The position numbers were made by a program, and so were the translations under genes. Below the pieces are notes generated by a model. It was given only the letters and a program-made list of their open reading frames with translations. It did not search any database and was not told the origin of the DNA. This document shows positions 1 through 7,640 of a DNA stretch of 18,444 nt, piece by piece. Position 1 is the first letter of the stretch. The number at the start of each line of letters is the position of its first letter. Origin of the DNA: Puniceicoccales bacterium (lineage in GTDB: Bacteria > Verrucomicrobiota > Verrucomicrobiia > Opitutales > JAIRKQ01); contig JAISRG010000052.1 in NCBI GenBank assembly GCA_031273725.1, positions 1-18,444 of the forward strand, read 5' to 3'.

Positions 1-3
1 CCC

Positions 4-216
4 CTAGAACGATAGTTTGGAATTTTTTGTTCCGCAAATTGGACATTCGCAGATTTCAAGATCCGGCTTGTTTAGATAGAATTCGCCGCACTTTTTACAC
101 CAAAACAGTCGACTATTCCCTCTTAGACGCAGTTCCCTTTCGCCAATTTCTATGGCCAACAGTATTAAAACGACAGCACCACTCGATAAGATCAAAGAAA
201 AATCACAAAAAATCAT
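4..216 (-). CDS. Small membrane-anchored zinc-ribbon protein, function unknown
   Basis: A 70-residue protein begins 10 bases after rplQ ends. I chose the ATG at 216; the same frame stays open upstream but only as an overlap with rplQ. Residues about 7-25 (SLILSSGAVVLILLAIEIG) form one hydrophobic helix, probably a membrane anchor. A basic stretch (ERELRLRGNSR) follows, then two cysteine pairs: C40-x-x-C43-G and C58-P-I-C61-G, with an extra C56. This is the layout of a zinc ribbon or rubredoxin-like knuckle. The positive side suggests the zinc domain faces the cytoplasm. The ribosome-binding site is weak (a GAG about 10 bases upstream), so translation may be coupled to rplQ. I do not recognise the family. 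It could be a conserved companion of rplQ in this lineage. Reality of the gene is likely; function is unknown. Confidence 0.6.
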   Translation of the reverse strand: MIFCDFSLILSSGAVVLILLAIEIGERELRLRGNSRLFWCKKCGEFYLNKPDLEICECPICGTKNSKLSF

Positions 217-226
217 ACAATTTTGC

Positions 227-778
227 TCATTTTTGATCGGCAGAGTCTGCTCCCAATGTACCTTGATCGGAAATATCAGCTGCCTCCGTTTCAACCGCGC
301 TGGAAACAACCTCTTGTTGTTCCTTGGATTTTTTGAACTTGGTAGTTTTCTTTGTTTTGGGAGCATTTCGTTTTTTCGACTTTGAATAGCCAACGTCATC
401 GCCGGGAACCAATTCAATAATGGCCATTTTGGCAGCGTCGCCTATGCGTGGTACAAGTTTGTAAATCCGCGAATATCCACCATTTCTTTTAATAAATTCG
501 CTCGCCCTGGTGTTGAATAAAATAGCCACGGCATCCTCGTCCTTTACTCGGGCGATTGCCAAGCGGAGATAGTGTAACTTCTGGACAGAATCCTCGGTTA
601 AATGCGCTTTCTTGGCCATTGTGATTATTTTTTCTACGAACGGGCGCAGTGCCTTTGCTTTCGCCAAAGTAGTTTCTATTCTACCGTGGCGCAACATTGC
701 TGCTGCCAAATTTGCCATCAAAGCCTCTCGATGTTCTTTCGTACAACCCAGTAAATATCTATGTTTTCCGTGGCGCAT
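227..778 (-). CDS. rplQ: 50S ribosomal protein L17
   Basis: L17 is a large-subunit protein near the exit-tunnel side of the ribosome and is the usual last gene of the alpha operon. The N-terminal core is clear: MRHGKHRYLLG at the start, then the HREALMANLAAAML and ETTLAKAKALRPFVEKII helices, and the GGYSRIYKLVPRIGDAAKMAIIEL block at residues 100-122. The core ends near residue 131. A tail of about 50 residues follows, first lysine-rich and then acidic and alanine/serine-rich; it is low-complexity and probably disordered. A GAGGG ribosome-binding site lies 4 bases before the ATG. The gene is 29 bases after rpoA. The sequence resembles L17 of Opitutae (from memory). Confidence 0.97.
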   Translation of the reverse strand: MRHGKHRYLLGCTKEHREALMANLAAAMLRHGRIETTLAKAKALRPFVEKIITMAKKAHLTEDSVQKLHYLRLAIARVKDEDAVAILFNTRASEFIKRNGGYSRIYKLVPRIGDAAKMAIIELVPGDDVGYSKSKKRNAPKTKKTTKFKKSKEQQEVVSSAVETEAADISDQGTLGADSADQK

Positions 779-807
779 CTTTCCCTCAAATTTGTGTTAA
801 AAAATCC

Positions 808-1794
808 TTATCTATCCAACAAACGCTCTTCTATTTTCATTCCGAGCGAAAGTCCAATCTCTTCCATTTTTTCTTTGATCTCATTCAAAGACTTTTTGCC
901 AAAATTTCTGTATCTCAACATCTCAGTTTCCGTTTTCATAACCAGCTCTCCGACCGTCATAATGTTGGCATTATTTAGGCAATTGGCGGCACGGACGGAC
1001 AGCTCGATCTCATTGACACTCATGTTAAGAAGTTTACGTAGGCGGTTTTGGCTATCATCGGCCTCTTTGGTGGCGTCTTCGAAAGCTATATCTCCCGTAG
1101 ATGCCGTATCAAATACATCCAAATGGCGTCGTAAAACAGCGGTAGCCTCTTTGAGGGCTTCGGAAGGTGTAATTCTTCCATCGGTCCAAATTTCCAAAAC
1201 CAACTTATCATAGTCTGTGATTTGGCCAACACGGGTATCCTCGACGGTATATTTGGCAAGTGTAACGGGGCTAAACAACGCATCCACGGGAAGAAAACCT
1301 ATTTCCATTCGCCGTTCATGTTGGGATCCCAGCAAGTATCCACGGCCAACCCGCAGTTCAAGTTGCGCGGCAAATTTCTGTTTCCTGTCCAGGGTACAAA
1401 TAACCTGGTCCGGATTTAAAATTTCAAATTCTCCATCCCCAATGATATCACTGGCGAGGACAGTCCCTTCACGGTCAACATCGATGGTGAGCATGAGCGG
1501 CTCATTCCCTTCCTTTTTGAACAAAATCCTTTTGATGTTTAGAATAATATCCGTGACATCTTCCTTTATGCCTGGGATACTTTGAAATTCATGGCTAACC
1601 CCATCCATTGTGACAGCGACCACCGCAGCACCCTCTATTGATCCCAATAGGATTCTACGAAATGCATTGCCAAGACTATGGGCAAAACCCGCCTCGAACG
1701 GCTCGGCAACAAACATTGTATAGGTATCCGTCGCAGTTTGTTCAACCTTGTACAACTTATCGGGTAATTCAAATTGATGCAACACCTTAATCAT
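808..1794 (-). CDS. rpoA: DNA-directed RNA polymerase alpha subunit
   Basis: The alpha subunit (328 residues, a normal length) dimerises to start assembly of RNA polymerase and contacts promoter UP elements and activators. The N-terminal domain carries the dimerisation helix around residues 34-51 (EAGFAHSLGNAFRRILLG). The C-terminal domain lies at about 248-325 with ELSVRAANCL; R268 matches E. coli R265, the key DNA-contact residue, and N271 and C272 are also kept. A second helix-hairpin-helix element, FGKKSLNEIKEKM, follows. A flexible linker at about 230-248 is acidic. The gene sits between rpsD (24 bases) and rplQ (29 bases), the standard alpha-operon order. The ribosome-binding site before ATG 1794 is weak (GGA about 10 bases upstream). 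Nothing suggests damage. Confidence 0.98.
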   Translation of the reverse strand: MIKVLHQFELPDKLYKVEQTATDTYTMFVAEPFEAGFAHSLGNAFRRILLGSIEGAAVVAVTMDGVSHEFQSIPGIKEDVTDIILNIKRILFKKEGNEPLMLTIDVDREGTVLASDIIGDGEFEILNPDQVICTLDRKQKFAAQLELRVGRGYLLGSQHERRMEIGFLPVDALFSPVTLAKYTVEDTRVGQITDYDKLVLEIWTDGRITPSEALKEATAVLRRHLDVFDTASTGDIAFEDATKEADDSQNRLRKLLNMSVNEIELSVRAANCLNNANIMTVGELVMKTETEMLRYRNFGKKSLNEIKEKMEEIGLSLGMKIEERLLDR

Positions 1795-1818
1795 AAAAAT
1801 TTTCCAAAAAACTTAAAA

Positions 1819-2427
1819 TTAACGACTATAAAATTCAACGATGAGTTGTTCATTTATTTCCTGTGAAATCTCCTCACGTTCCGGCTCACGATTCACCGTA
1901 CCACGCAACAATGCCGAATTGAATTCGAGCCACGCGGGGATACTGCGGGCACGGTTTAATTCGCAATTGCGCACAACTATTTGACGGGATGAAGACTTTT
2001 CGGCAATTTCTACAACTTCGCCAGCCCTACAAATATAACTCGGGATGTTAACTTTTTTCCCATTTACGCGCACATGTCCATGGGTAACAAACTGTCTGGC
2101 TGCGGCACGACTCCTCGCAATTCCAAAATTATAAATAACATTATCCAACCTCATTTCGAGCAACCTTAGAAAAGCGACCCCTGTGATCCCTGGCTTACCT
2201 TTGGCAACCTTGAAGTATAGCCGAAATTGCTTCTCCGTCAGGCCATACATGTAGCGGACTTTTTGTTTTTCTATGAGACCAATCGAATAATCCGAAACCT
2301 TACGGCGCAAATGCGGCCCATGCATGCCGGGAATATATGGCTTCCGCTCCTCCGCATTTCCTGGAGGGAAAATCGCCATCGCAAATCTTCGATTGATTCT
2401 AGCTCTTGGACCTGTGTATCTTGCCAT
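1819..2427 (-). CDS. rpsD: 30S ribosomal protein S4
   Basis: S4 (202 residues) is a primary 16S rRNA binder that nucleates assembly of the 30S body; in E. coli it also represses its own operon. It opens with MARYTGPRARINRRF, a start I associate with Verrucomicrobiota and Chlamydiae. No CxxC pairs occur in the N-terminal region, so this is the zinc-free form. The S4 RNA-binding fold is at about residues 92-155 (MRLDNVIYNFGIARSRAAA, then HGHVRVNGKKVNIPSY). An AGGAG ribosome-binding site lies 9 bases before the ATG. It follows rpsK by 29 bases and precedes rpoA. The mRNA leader region between rpsM and rpsK shows no obvious pseudoknot of the E. coli type that I can confirm. Confidence 0.98.
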   Translation of the reverse strand: MARYTGPRARINRRFAMAIFPPGNAEERKPYIPGMHGPHLRRKVSDYSIGLIEKQKVRYMYGLTEKQFRLYFKVAKGKPGITGVAFLRLLEMRLDNVIYNFGIARSRAAARQFVTHGHVRVNGKKVNIPSYICRAGEVVEIAEKSSSRQIVVRNCELNRARSIPAWLEFNSALLRGTVNREPEREEISQEINEQLIVEFYSR

Positions 2428-2456
2428 AAATAAAAACTCCTAAATATTTAGGGAAC

Positions 2457-2924
2457 CTACGCCCTTCTCACTTTCCTTGGCCGACATCCATTATGTGGAA
2501 TCGGCGTAACGTCAACAATTTCATCAACGATGAGACCCAACGATTGTATCGTCCTAATCGCAGAATCACGCCCCATGCCAGGCCCATTAACCCTTATGCT
2601 AACCTCTTTCATACCGTGTGACATTGCTGCTTTGCCAGCGTCTTGCACAACCATCTGTGCCGCGTAGGCCGTCGACTTTCTAGACCCACGGAAATTACAT
2701 TTTCCTGCGCTGGCCCATGAAATTACGTTACCATTTGGGCTGGCGAAACACACTTTTGTGTTATTAAACGTGGCCAAAATATTACAAATTCCCTTGGTAA
2801 TATTTTTACATTTTTTCGCCTTCCTCACCGTCGTATCGATGACATCATCGAATAGGGAAACAGGTTTTTCGCTTTTCCCTTCCGCGGCAACAACTTTTGT
2901 ATCACTATTTTTATCTTCGCTCAT
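2457..2924 (-). CDS. rpsK: 30S ribosomal protein S11
   Basis: S11 lines the platform of the small subunit near the mRNA exit. The family signature is plain: GNVISWASAGKCNFRGSRKSTAY is recognisable from its parts ISWASAG and RGSRKST, followed by the QDAGKAAMSHGMKEVSIRVNG helix-strand unit and the terminal PIPHNGCRPRKVRRA. At 155 residues it is about 25 longer than E. coli S11. The excess is an N-terminal, charged, probably disordered segment (residues 1-38). The start is supported by AAAGGG about 9 bases upstream. An internal start would leave a standard-length protein, but I see no convincing alternative ATG. The gene is 25 bases after rpsM and 29 before rpsD. Confidence 0.97.
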   Translation of the reverse strand: MSEDKNSDTKVVAAEGKSEKPVSLFDDVIDTTVRKAKKCKNITKGICNILATFNNTKVCFASPNGNVISWASAGKCNFRGSRKSTAYAAQMVVQDAGKAAMSHGMKEVSIRVNGPGMGRDSAIRTIQSLGLIVDEIVDVTPIPHNGCRPRKVRRA

Positions 2925-2949
2925 TTATCTAGGCCCTTTATAATTCTAA

Positions 2950-3330
2950 TCACTTGGTCTCTTTTTTCATCACTCCAACTGTCTTGCGAGCACCCTTTCT
3001 AGTACGTGCGTTCGTCGACGTCCTTTGCCCTCTAACTGGCAATCCCTTGTAATGCCTCAACCCGCGGTAACATTTTATCGCTTGTAATCTTTTTAGGTTT
3101 GCGACGATTTCCCTGCGCAAATCACCTTCTATTTTCCAGCCGGCAGAATTGATGAAAGAAGTGATCCTATTGATATGTTCTTCGTTCAACTCACGGGCAC
3201 GCATGTCGGGAACAATTCCAGTTGCTTCTAAAATCATTTCTGCGCGCGCAGGACCTATTCCTTGGATATACTGCAACGCATATCCAACTTTTTTACTATC
3301 GGGTATATCAACTCCTAAAATACGAGGCAT
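2950..3330 (-). CDS. rpsM: 30S ribosomal protein S13
   Basis: S13 (126 residues) sits in the head of the 30S subunit, contacts P-site tRNA through its basic tail and forms bridges to the large subunit. It begins MPRILGVDIPDSKKVGYAL, has the helix-two-turn-helix element IQGIGPARAEMIL at about 23-35, and ends with the tail signature RGQRTSTNARTRKGARKTV. It directly follows map; rpmJ and infA, which often sit just upstream of rpsM, are not present in the 42-base gap. The ribosome-binding site is weak or absent, with only a GG about 9-10 bases before the ATG. Re-initiation after map is possible. Confidence 0.98.
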   Translation of the reverse strand: MPRILGVDIPDSKKVGYALQYIQGIGPARAEMILEATGIVPDMRARELNEEHINRITSFINSAGWKIEGDLRREIVANLKRLQAIKCYRGLRHYKGLPVRGQRTSTNARTRKGARKTVGVMKKETK

Positions 3331-3372
3331 AATTTTTTACCATTAAATTGCTTAACAACTCGAATTCCAAAA

Positions 3373-4140
3373 TCATTTTTTTTCCAAAGTCAAGACTTCT
3401 GGCAAAATCTCGGTAACTAAAATTGTATGTTCACAATGGACGGCTAATTTTCCATCCACAGTTTTGACTGTCCAACCATCATCTGCAATAAAAACTTTTT
3501 CATTACCAAATGTCAACATCGGTTCTATGGCCAACGTCATCCCGGGCTTTAAAATTGGTCCCGTGTGCGGTGGACCAAAGTTCGGAATTTGGGGATCCTC
3601 ATGCAAATTTTTGCCGATCCCGTGTCCAACAAAATCTCTCAAAATACCGCATCTATTTTTTTGGGCATGAACTTCTATGGCATGGGAAATATCCCCGATT
3701 CTGTTGCCGGCAGTCGCCTGTGCGATGCCAAGATCCAAGGCTTCTTCGGCCACCCTAACAAATCGCTCAACTTCCTTTGAAACATTACCTATGCGCACGG
3801 TCTTCGTGTTATCTCCGGCATATCCATTGTAAAATACGGAAACGTCTATGCTTACGATATCTCCATCCTTTAAAAAAACATTTTTCGACGGGATACCATG
3901 GACGACTTCATCATTTATCGAGATACAGGAATGAGCCGGATAGGGAGATTTGCGTCCTGGATAATGAAAACAAGCACTTTGGGCTCCAAGTTCCATCATC
4001 AAATCCCTCCCGAAACAGTCCAAATCGTAGGTGCTAACGCCCACATCGGCATATTCGACCATTGCGTTTAAAACTCTAGCGGCCATCGCACATGCCGAGC
4101 GCATTTTCACAATCTCATCCTTTGTTTTTATCGTAATCAT
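3373..4140 (-). CDS. map: Methionine aminopeptidase, type I
   Basis: This cytosolic metalloenzyme removes the initiator methionine from new proteins when the second residue is small. The protein is 255 residues with the pita-bread fold. All ligands are visible: H81 (EVVHGIP), D99 (SIDVS), D110 (GYAGDNTKT), H173 (FVGHGIGKNLHED), E206 (TLAIEP) and E237 (CEHTI). I chose ATG 4140, giving MITIKTKDEIVKMR, the usual start of the family. It overlaps the secY stop as ATGA and has AAGG about 9-10 bases upstream inside secY. An in-frame start 12 codons earlier at 4176 is less likely. There is no N-terminal SH3-binding zinc segment. Direct secY-map linkage without adk is a recognised variant of the spc operon end. 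Confidence 0.97.
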   Translation of the reverse strand: MITIKTKDEIVKMRSACAMAARVLNAMVEYADVGVSTYDLDCFGRDLMMELGAQSACFHYPGRKSPYPAHSCISINDEVVHGIPSKNVFLKDGDIVSIDVSVFYNGYAGDNTKTVRIGNVSKEVERFVRVAEEALDLGIAQATAGNRIGDISHAIEVHAQKNRCGILRDFVGHGIGKNLHEDPQIPNFGPPHTGPILKPGMTLAIEPMLTFGNEKVFIADDGWTVKTVDGKLAVHCEHTILVTEILPEVLTLEKK

Positions 4141-5636
4141 CTGCAATGTCCCTTCATGTAACAGACAATCAACCACGTAACAATTACTCCCACCAGGGCC
4201 GACATGGCGATGTAAATAATTTTGCGACTCTTGGACGCGTTATCCAAGGATACAATCTTACTGTTTGTGCGAATTTTTATTTTTTTGAGAAAACCGTCAT
4301 AATTTTTTTGCAACAGATGGCCTTCTATTTGTTTCATAGTTTCGAGAACAACCCCGACCGATATCAGCGTTCCAGTTCCTCCAAAAAACAGTGCAATCGA
4401 ATACGAAATGCCAAACGAAAAAAACAACAAATCCGGCAGTAGTGCTATTGCTGTCAAAAATATTGCTCCAGCCAATGTCAGGCGAGTCATGACGAAATCT
4501 AGAAATGTAGCCGTTGCGTCTCCCGGCTTAATTCCAGGAATGTATCCTCCGTTTTTCTTCAAATCATCCGCTATCTGCACGGGACGAAACATTATCGATA
4601 CCCAAAAATAGCTAAAGCACAAAATGAGTAAACCATACAAAACGTAGTAAACCGTCGAACCATGGCTTAGCACCATGGAAGCTTTTTGAAAAAATCTTAT
4701 GCCAGTCGCAGCTCCCACGTAGGCAAATATTTGTTGCGGGAAAAGTAATATGGCGCTCGCAAAAATTACCGGCATGACGCCAGAATAGTTGATTTTTAAT
4801 GGAAGATAGGAAGATTGGCCTGCATACATTTTTCGCCCAACTATGCGCGAAACATACTGCACCGGAATTTTTCTGTCTGCCTGTGTGACCGATATCATCA
4901 ATGCAACGACCGAAATTAATAGCGTCACCATCAATACCCCATGCCATACTCCGAAAACTTTCGGCATTCCCGTGGATACTTTGAACATCTTGACCGCCTG
5001 GATGATAGCTCCGGGCATTGAAGATAAAATTCCAGCGGCAATTAGCAGGGAAATTCCATTTCCTATGCCGACTTGGGAAATTTGTTCTCCGATCCAAACC
5101 AAGATCAACGTACCGGCCGTTAAAAATATTGTTGAGGTTATGAAAAATGAGACGCCATCTCTAATGATAATATTGCCGTACTGACTTGTATTAAATCCGT
5201 AGAAAAGTTTATCGGGATAATTTGCCAGAGCCATGACCAGCAACCATCCCTGAATTAGACAAACGACGACCGTCAAATAGCGAGTATACTGCGCTATCTT
5301 TTGCCTGCCAACTTCTCCCTCATGTTGCATCCTGGCCAGCGCTGGACTTATGGCACCCAAGAGCTGCATGATAATGGACGCACTTATGTATGGCATAATA
5401 CCAAGCCCAAATACGGCTCCTTTCAATAGGGCTCCACCCGTAAACATGTTGTAAAGGTCCATTATCCCGCCCGATGCCGACGCTTTGGACATCATGAAAT
5501 TTGTGAGCGGAAGTGGATCCAAACCCGGCAATGGAATACTTGCACCAATGCGAGCAACAAATAACAACGCAAGCGTAACAAGGATCCTATTACGCAGATC
5601 TGTGATTTTAAAACAATTTGCAAAAGCCGAAAACAT
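4137..5636 (-). CDS. secY: Protein translocase subunit SecY
   Basis: SecY forms the protein-conducting channel of the inner membrane with SecE and SecG, and SecA drives export through it. At 499 residues it has the ten expected helices. Recognisable parts are IPLPGLDP near residue 34-41, the plug region (about 55-75), MPYISASIIMQLL at about 81-93, GIGNGISLLI around helix 5, the SecA-binding cytoplasmic loop with GRKMYAGQSSYLPLKIN, and the C5 loop with KKNGGYIPGIKPGDAT. After FLKKIKIR the E. coli protein would soon end, but this one continues for about 45 residues. That tail holds a further hydrophobic stretch at about 474-494 (IYIAMSALVGVIVTWLIV), possibly an eleventh helix. The start at 5636 lies 7 bases after rplO; an AGGA is about 14 bases upstream. 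The stop overlaps map. Confidence 0.97.
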   Translation of the reverse strand: MFSAFANCFKITDLRNRILVTLALLFVARIGASIPLPGLDPLPLTNFMMSKASASGGIMDLYNMFTGGALLKGAVFGLGIMPYISASIIMQLLGAISPALARMQHEGEVGRQKIAQYTRYLTVVVCLIQGWLLVMALANYPDKLFYGFNTSQYGNIIIRDGVSFFITSTIFLTAGTLILVWIGEQISQVGIGNGISLLIAAGILSSMPGAIIQAVKMFKVSTGMPKVFGVWHGVLMVTLLISVVALMISVTQADRKIPVQYVSRIVGRKMYAGQSSYLPLKINYSGVMPVIFASAILLFPQQIFAYVGAATGIRFFQKASMVLSHGSTVYYVLYGLLILCFSYFWVSIMFRPVQIADDLKKNGGYIPGIKPGDATATFLDFVMTRLTLAGAIFLTAIALLPDLLFFSFGISYSIALFFGGTGTLISVGVVLETMKQIEGHLLQKNYDGFLKKIKIRTNSKIVSLDNASKSRKIIYIAMSALVGVIVTWLIVCYMKGHCR

Positions 5637-5643
5637 CTTGTAA

Positions 5644-6099
5644 TTATTTTTCCTGTAATTTGTCTAACAGAACCACAACCTTGCCTCCCGCACTTTCTAT
5701 GGCCTCAACGGCGCTTTTAGAAAATTTATCGGCAATTACCGTAATTGGTTTAGAAAGAGTCGTTCCCCCAAGCACCTTAACAAAAATTTCACTATTTTTT
5801 ATCAACCCACGCTGCTGCATACACGGTTTATCGACGGTATCCAATTGAAGACCAACGAGATCTTGTAAATTTACGATGGAAAATGGTGCGCGAAATCTTT
5901 TATTGGAAAATCCGCGGATTGGGAAATGCCTATAGAACGGAATACCGCTGCAACATGGAGCCGGACTGTATCCAGCACGAGCTTTGCCTCCCTTATGGCC
6001 CCGCCCCGCAGTTTTCCCTTGGCCAGAACCAACACCCTTACCACGCCGCTTGGTATTTTTTGAGTAAGCTAAAATTCTTGGCAATTCATTAAGTTTCAT
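5644..6099 (-). CDS. rplO: 50S ribosomal protein L15
   Basis: L15 (151 residues) is a late-assembly protein of the large subunit with an extended N-terminal arm that threads into 23S rRNA. The arm is obvious: KNTKRRGKGVGSGQGKTAG and RGHKGGKARAGY at residues 14-45. The globular part follows with PFYRHFPIRGFSNKRFR at about 54-70 and the C-terminal SAVEAIESAGGKVVVL fold. An AGGA ribosome-binding site sits 9 bases before the ATG. It directly follows rpsE with a 14-base gap. In most bacteria rpmD (L30) lies between the two; here it is missing and no open frame could hide it. Confidence 0.98.
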   Translation of the reverse strand: MKLNELPRILAYSKNTKRRGKGVGSGQGKTAGRGHKGGKARAGYSPAPCCSGIPFYRHFPIRGFSNKRFRAPFSIVNLQDLVGLQLDTVDKPCMQQRGLIKNSEIFVKVLGGTTLSKPITVIADKFSKSAVEAIESAGGKVVVLLDKLQEK

Positions 6100-6113
6100 T
6101 GGTCAAATCCTTT

Positions 6114-6677
6114 TTATATGACTTCATCTCCGGCTGCAGTCCGTATTTGTTTGATCAGCGCATATGTCCGCATCCTCCGCAGCGCATCTAGGGTCGCATT
6201 GACGACTGCAATTTGATTATTGGACCCCATCGATTTCGTCAATACATCTTTTATGCCCAACATTTCAAGGACGGCACGGACACCGCCACCGGCAATGACA
6301 CCTGTTCCGGGGGCTGCCGGGCGCAATAGAACACGACCACCATCGGAAATACCAACGGCCATGTGGGGAACAGTAGCTTCATTCAATTGAAATGATACTA
6401 TATTTTTCTTGGCCCGCTCAGTCCCTTTTCTAATTGCTTCGGGAACCTCCTTTGCCCTTCCATATCCGACACCAACTCTACCCTTTTGATCTCCAACAAC
6501 GACCAATGCGGCAAATCCAAACCGTCTGCCACCTTTGACTACCTTCGCGCAACGGTTTATATGAATAACCTTTTCTTTCAATTCTCCCCGTTCAGCTTTT
6601 GGAGAATGACCAGCATCATTTCCCTGCCTTTTGCGAAAATTACCGGTCTTTTTGTCTGATTTTTTAAAGTCACTCAT
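6114..6677 (-). CDS. rpsE: 30S ribosomal protein S5
   Basis: S5 (187 residues) helps form the mRNA entry channel and affects decoding accuracy. The double-stranded-RNA-binding-like domain spans about residues 33-100 with KVVKGGRRFGFAALVVVGD and GRVGVGYGRAKEVPEAI, including the GGRRF loop where spectinomycin-resistance changes map in E. coli. The C-terminal domain has the glycine-rich RPAAPGTGVIAGGGVRAVLE and ends with DALRRMRTYALI. The first 30 residues are a charged, lysine-rich extension that is probably disordered. A TAGGG lies 7 bases before the ATG. The gene follows rplR by 17 bases. Confidence 0.98.
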   Translation of the reverse strand: MSDFKKSDKKTGNFRKRQGNDAGHSPKAERGELKEKVIHINRCAKVVKGGRRFGFAALVVVGDQKGRVGVGYGRAKEVPEAIRKGTERAKKNIVSFQLNEATVPHMAVGISDGGRVLLRPAAPGTGVIAGGGVRAVLEMLGIKDVLTKSMGSNNQIAVVNATLDALRRMRTYALIKQIRTAAGDEVI

Positions 6678-6694
6678 ACTTGAACCCTACAATA

Positions 6695-7054
6695 CTAAAA
6701 CAACAAGCCCGCTCCACGAGCTGCATCGGCAAAACTTTGCACACAACCATGATACCTTCGTCCTCCCCTATCGAACACAACCTGCTTTATTCCACAAGAC
6801 ATAGCTTTTTCACCAAATACTTTTCCTAAAAAAGTCGCCCCAGCAACATTAGCAATCGCCTTTTTTTCTTTTGCTTCCTTCGTTAGGGTACTCAAAAACA
6901 CCAGCGTACGACCCACTTCATCATTTACGCACTGGGCATAGATGTGTTTTCCGGAAAACCTCACGGATAATCTGGGCCTTGCCGCAGTACCAGAGATGCA
7001 CTTTCTGACTCGCTTTTTCCGTTTTTCGCTGCGTGTTTTTTTATCAATTTGCAT
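6695..7054 (-). CDS. rplR: 50S ribosomal protein L18
   Basis: L18 (119 residues, usual length) binds 5S rRNA together with L5 and forms part of the central protuberance. The basic N-terminus (KKTRSEKRKKRVRKCISG) leads into the family motif RPRLSVRFSGKHIYAQ at about 26-41. The C-terminal half contains KQVVFDRGGRRYHGCVQSFADAARGAGLLF in pieces: VFDRGGRRYHG and the ADAARGAGL end are diagnostic. A GAGGA ribosome-binding site is placed 7 bases before the ATG. It sits between rplF (28 bases) and rpsE (17 bases), the standard spc order. Confidence 0.98.
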   Translation of the reverse strand: MQIDKKTRSEKRKKRVRKCISGTAARPRLSVRFSGKHIYAQCVNDEVGRTLVFLSTLTKEAKEKKAIANVAGATFLGKVFGEKAMSCGIKQVVFDRGGRRYHGCVQSFADAARGAGLLF

Positions 7055-7082
7055 ATTTTAATCCTCAAACAACATTTTTTAA

Positions 7083-7628
7083 CTATGCCGTCTTTTTCCC
7101 TTCCTTACGTCTTACAAACTCTCCCACTATTCTCACTCCTTTGCCCTTATAGGGTTCGACGGGATAAAACCTCTTTATGTCGGCAGCTACCTGACCAACA
7201 AGCTTTTTGTCAACACCCTTTACGGCGACCTTCGTTCCCGATTGATCGATTTCAAGCTTGATACCATTTGGGATCGCATATAAAATTTCATGGGAGTATC
7301 CAAGACTCAGGTCCAAAATATTTTGTCCTTTCGCCGTTGCCTTAAATCCGACACCGCTTATTTCGAGATTTTTTGAATATCCACTGACAACACCGGTAAC
7401 CATTGAATTTACTATCGACCTAACAGTCCCGTGCATCATACAAGAATGCTTGTCATTTTCATCCTTACAGAGCACACAAATTTCACTGCCCACATGTTTT
7501 ATGGTAACGGAATCGTCAAAGGTTTTTTCGTTTTTCCCCAATGGGCCTTCAACCGCAACGCGACTACCGTCAATGGAAACTTTCACATTCGCCGGAATAC
7601 ATATGGGAGATTTGCCTATTCTACTCAT
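7083..7628 (-). CDS. rplF: 50S ribosomal protein L6
   Basis: L6 (181 residues) lies at the base of the L7/L12 stalk next to the sarcin-ricin loop, where elongation factors bind. It has the two duplicated alpha/beta domains of the family. The first opens with MSRIGKSPICIPANV and includes VEGPLGKNEKTF; the second ends in GQVAADIKRFYPVEPYKGKG and VRRKEGKK, the diagnostic C-terminal signature. An AGGTGG ribosome-binding site lies 8 bases before the ATG. It follows rpsH by 12 bases. The sequence looks intact and ordinary. Confidence 0.98.
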   Translation of the reverse strand: MSRIGKSPICIPANVKVSIDGSRVAVEGPLGKNEKTFDDSVTIKHVGSEICVLCKDENDKHSCMMHGTVRSIVNSMVTGVVSGYSKNLEISGVGFKATAKGQNILDLSLGYSHEILYAIPNGIKLEIDQSGTKVAVKGVDKKLVGQVAADIKRFYPVEPYKGKGVRIVGEFVRRKEGKKTA

Positions 7629-7640
7629 TTAATTATCCAC

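Noticed and set aside
217..417. Upstream extension of the 4-216 frame into rplQ
   Set aside because: The extra 67 residues lie wholly inside the rplQ tail in another frame and show no family features.
4141..4176. Longer start for map inside secY
   Set aside because: Known Map proteins begin close to the ITIKT element; ATG 4140 has an AAGG and an ATGA overlap with secY.
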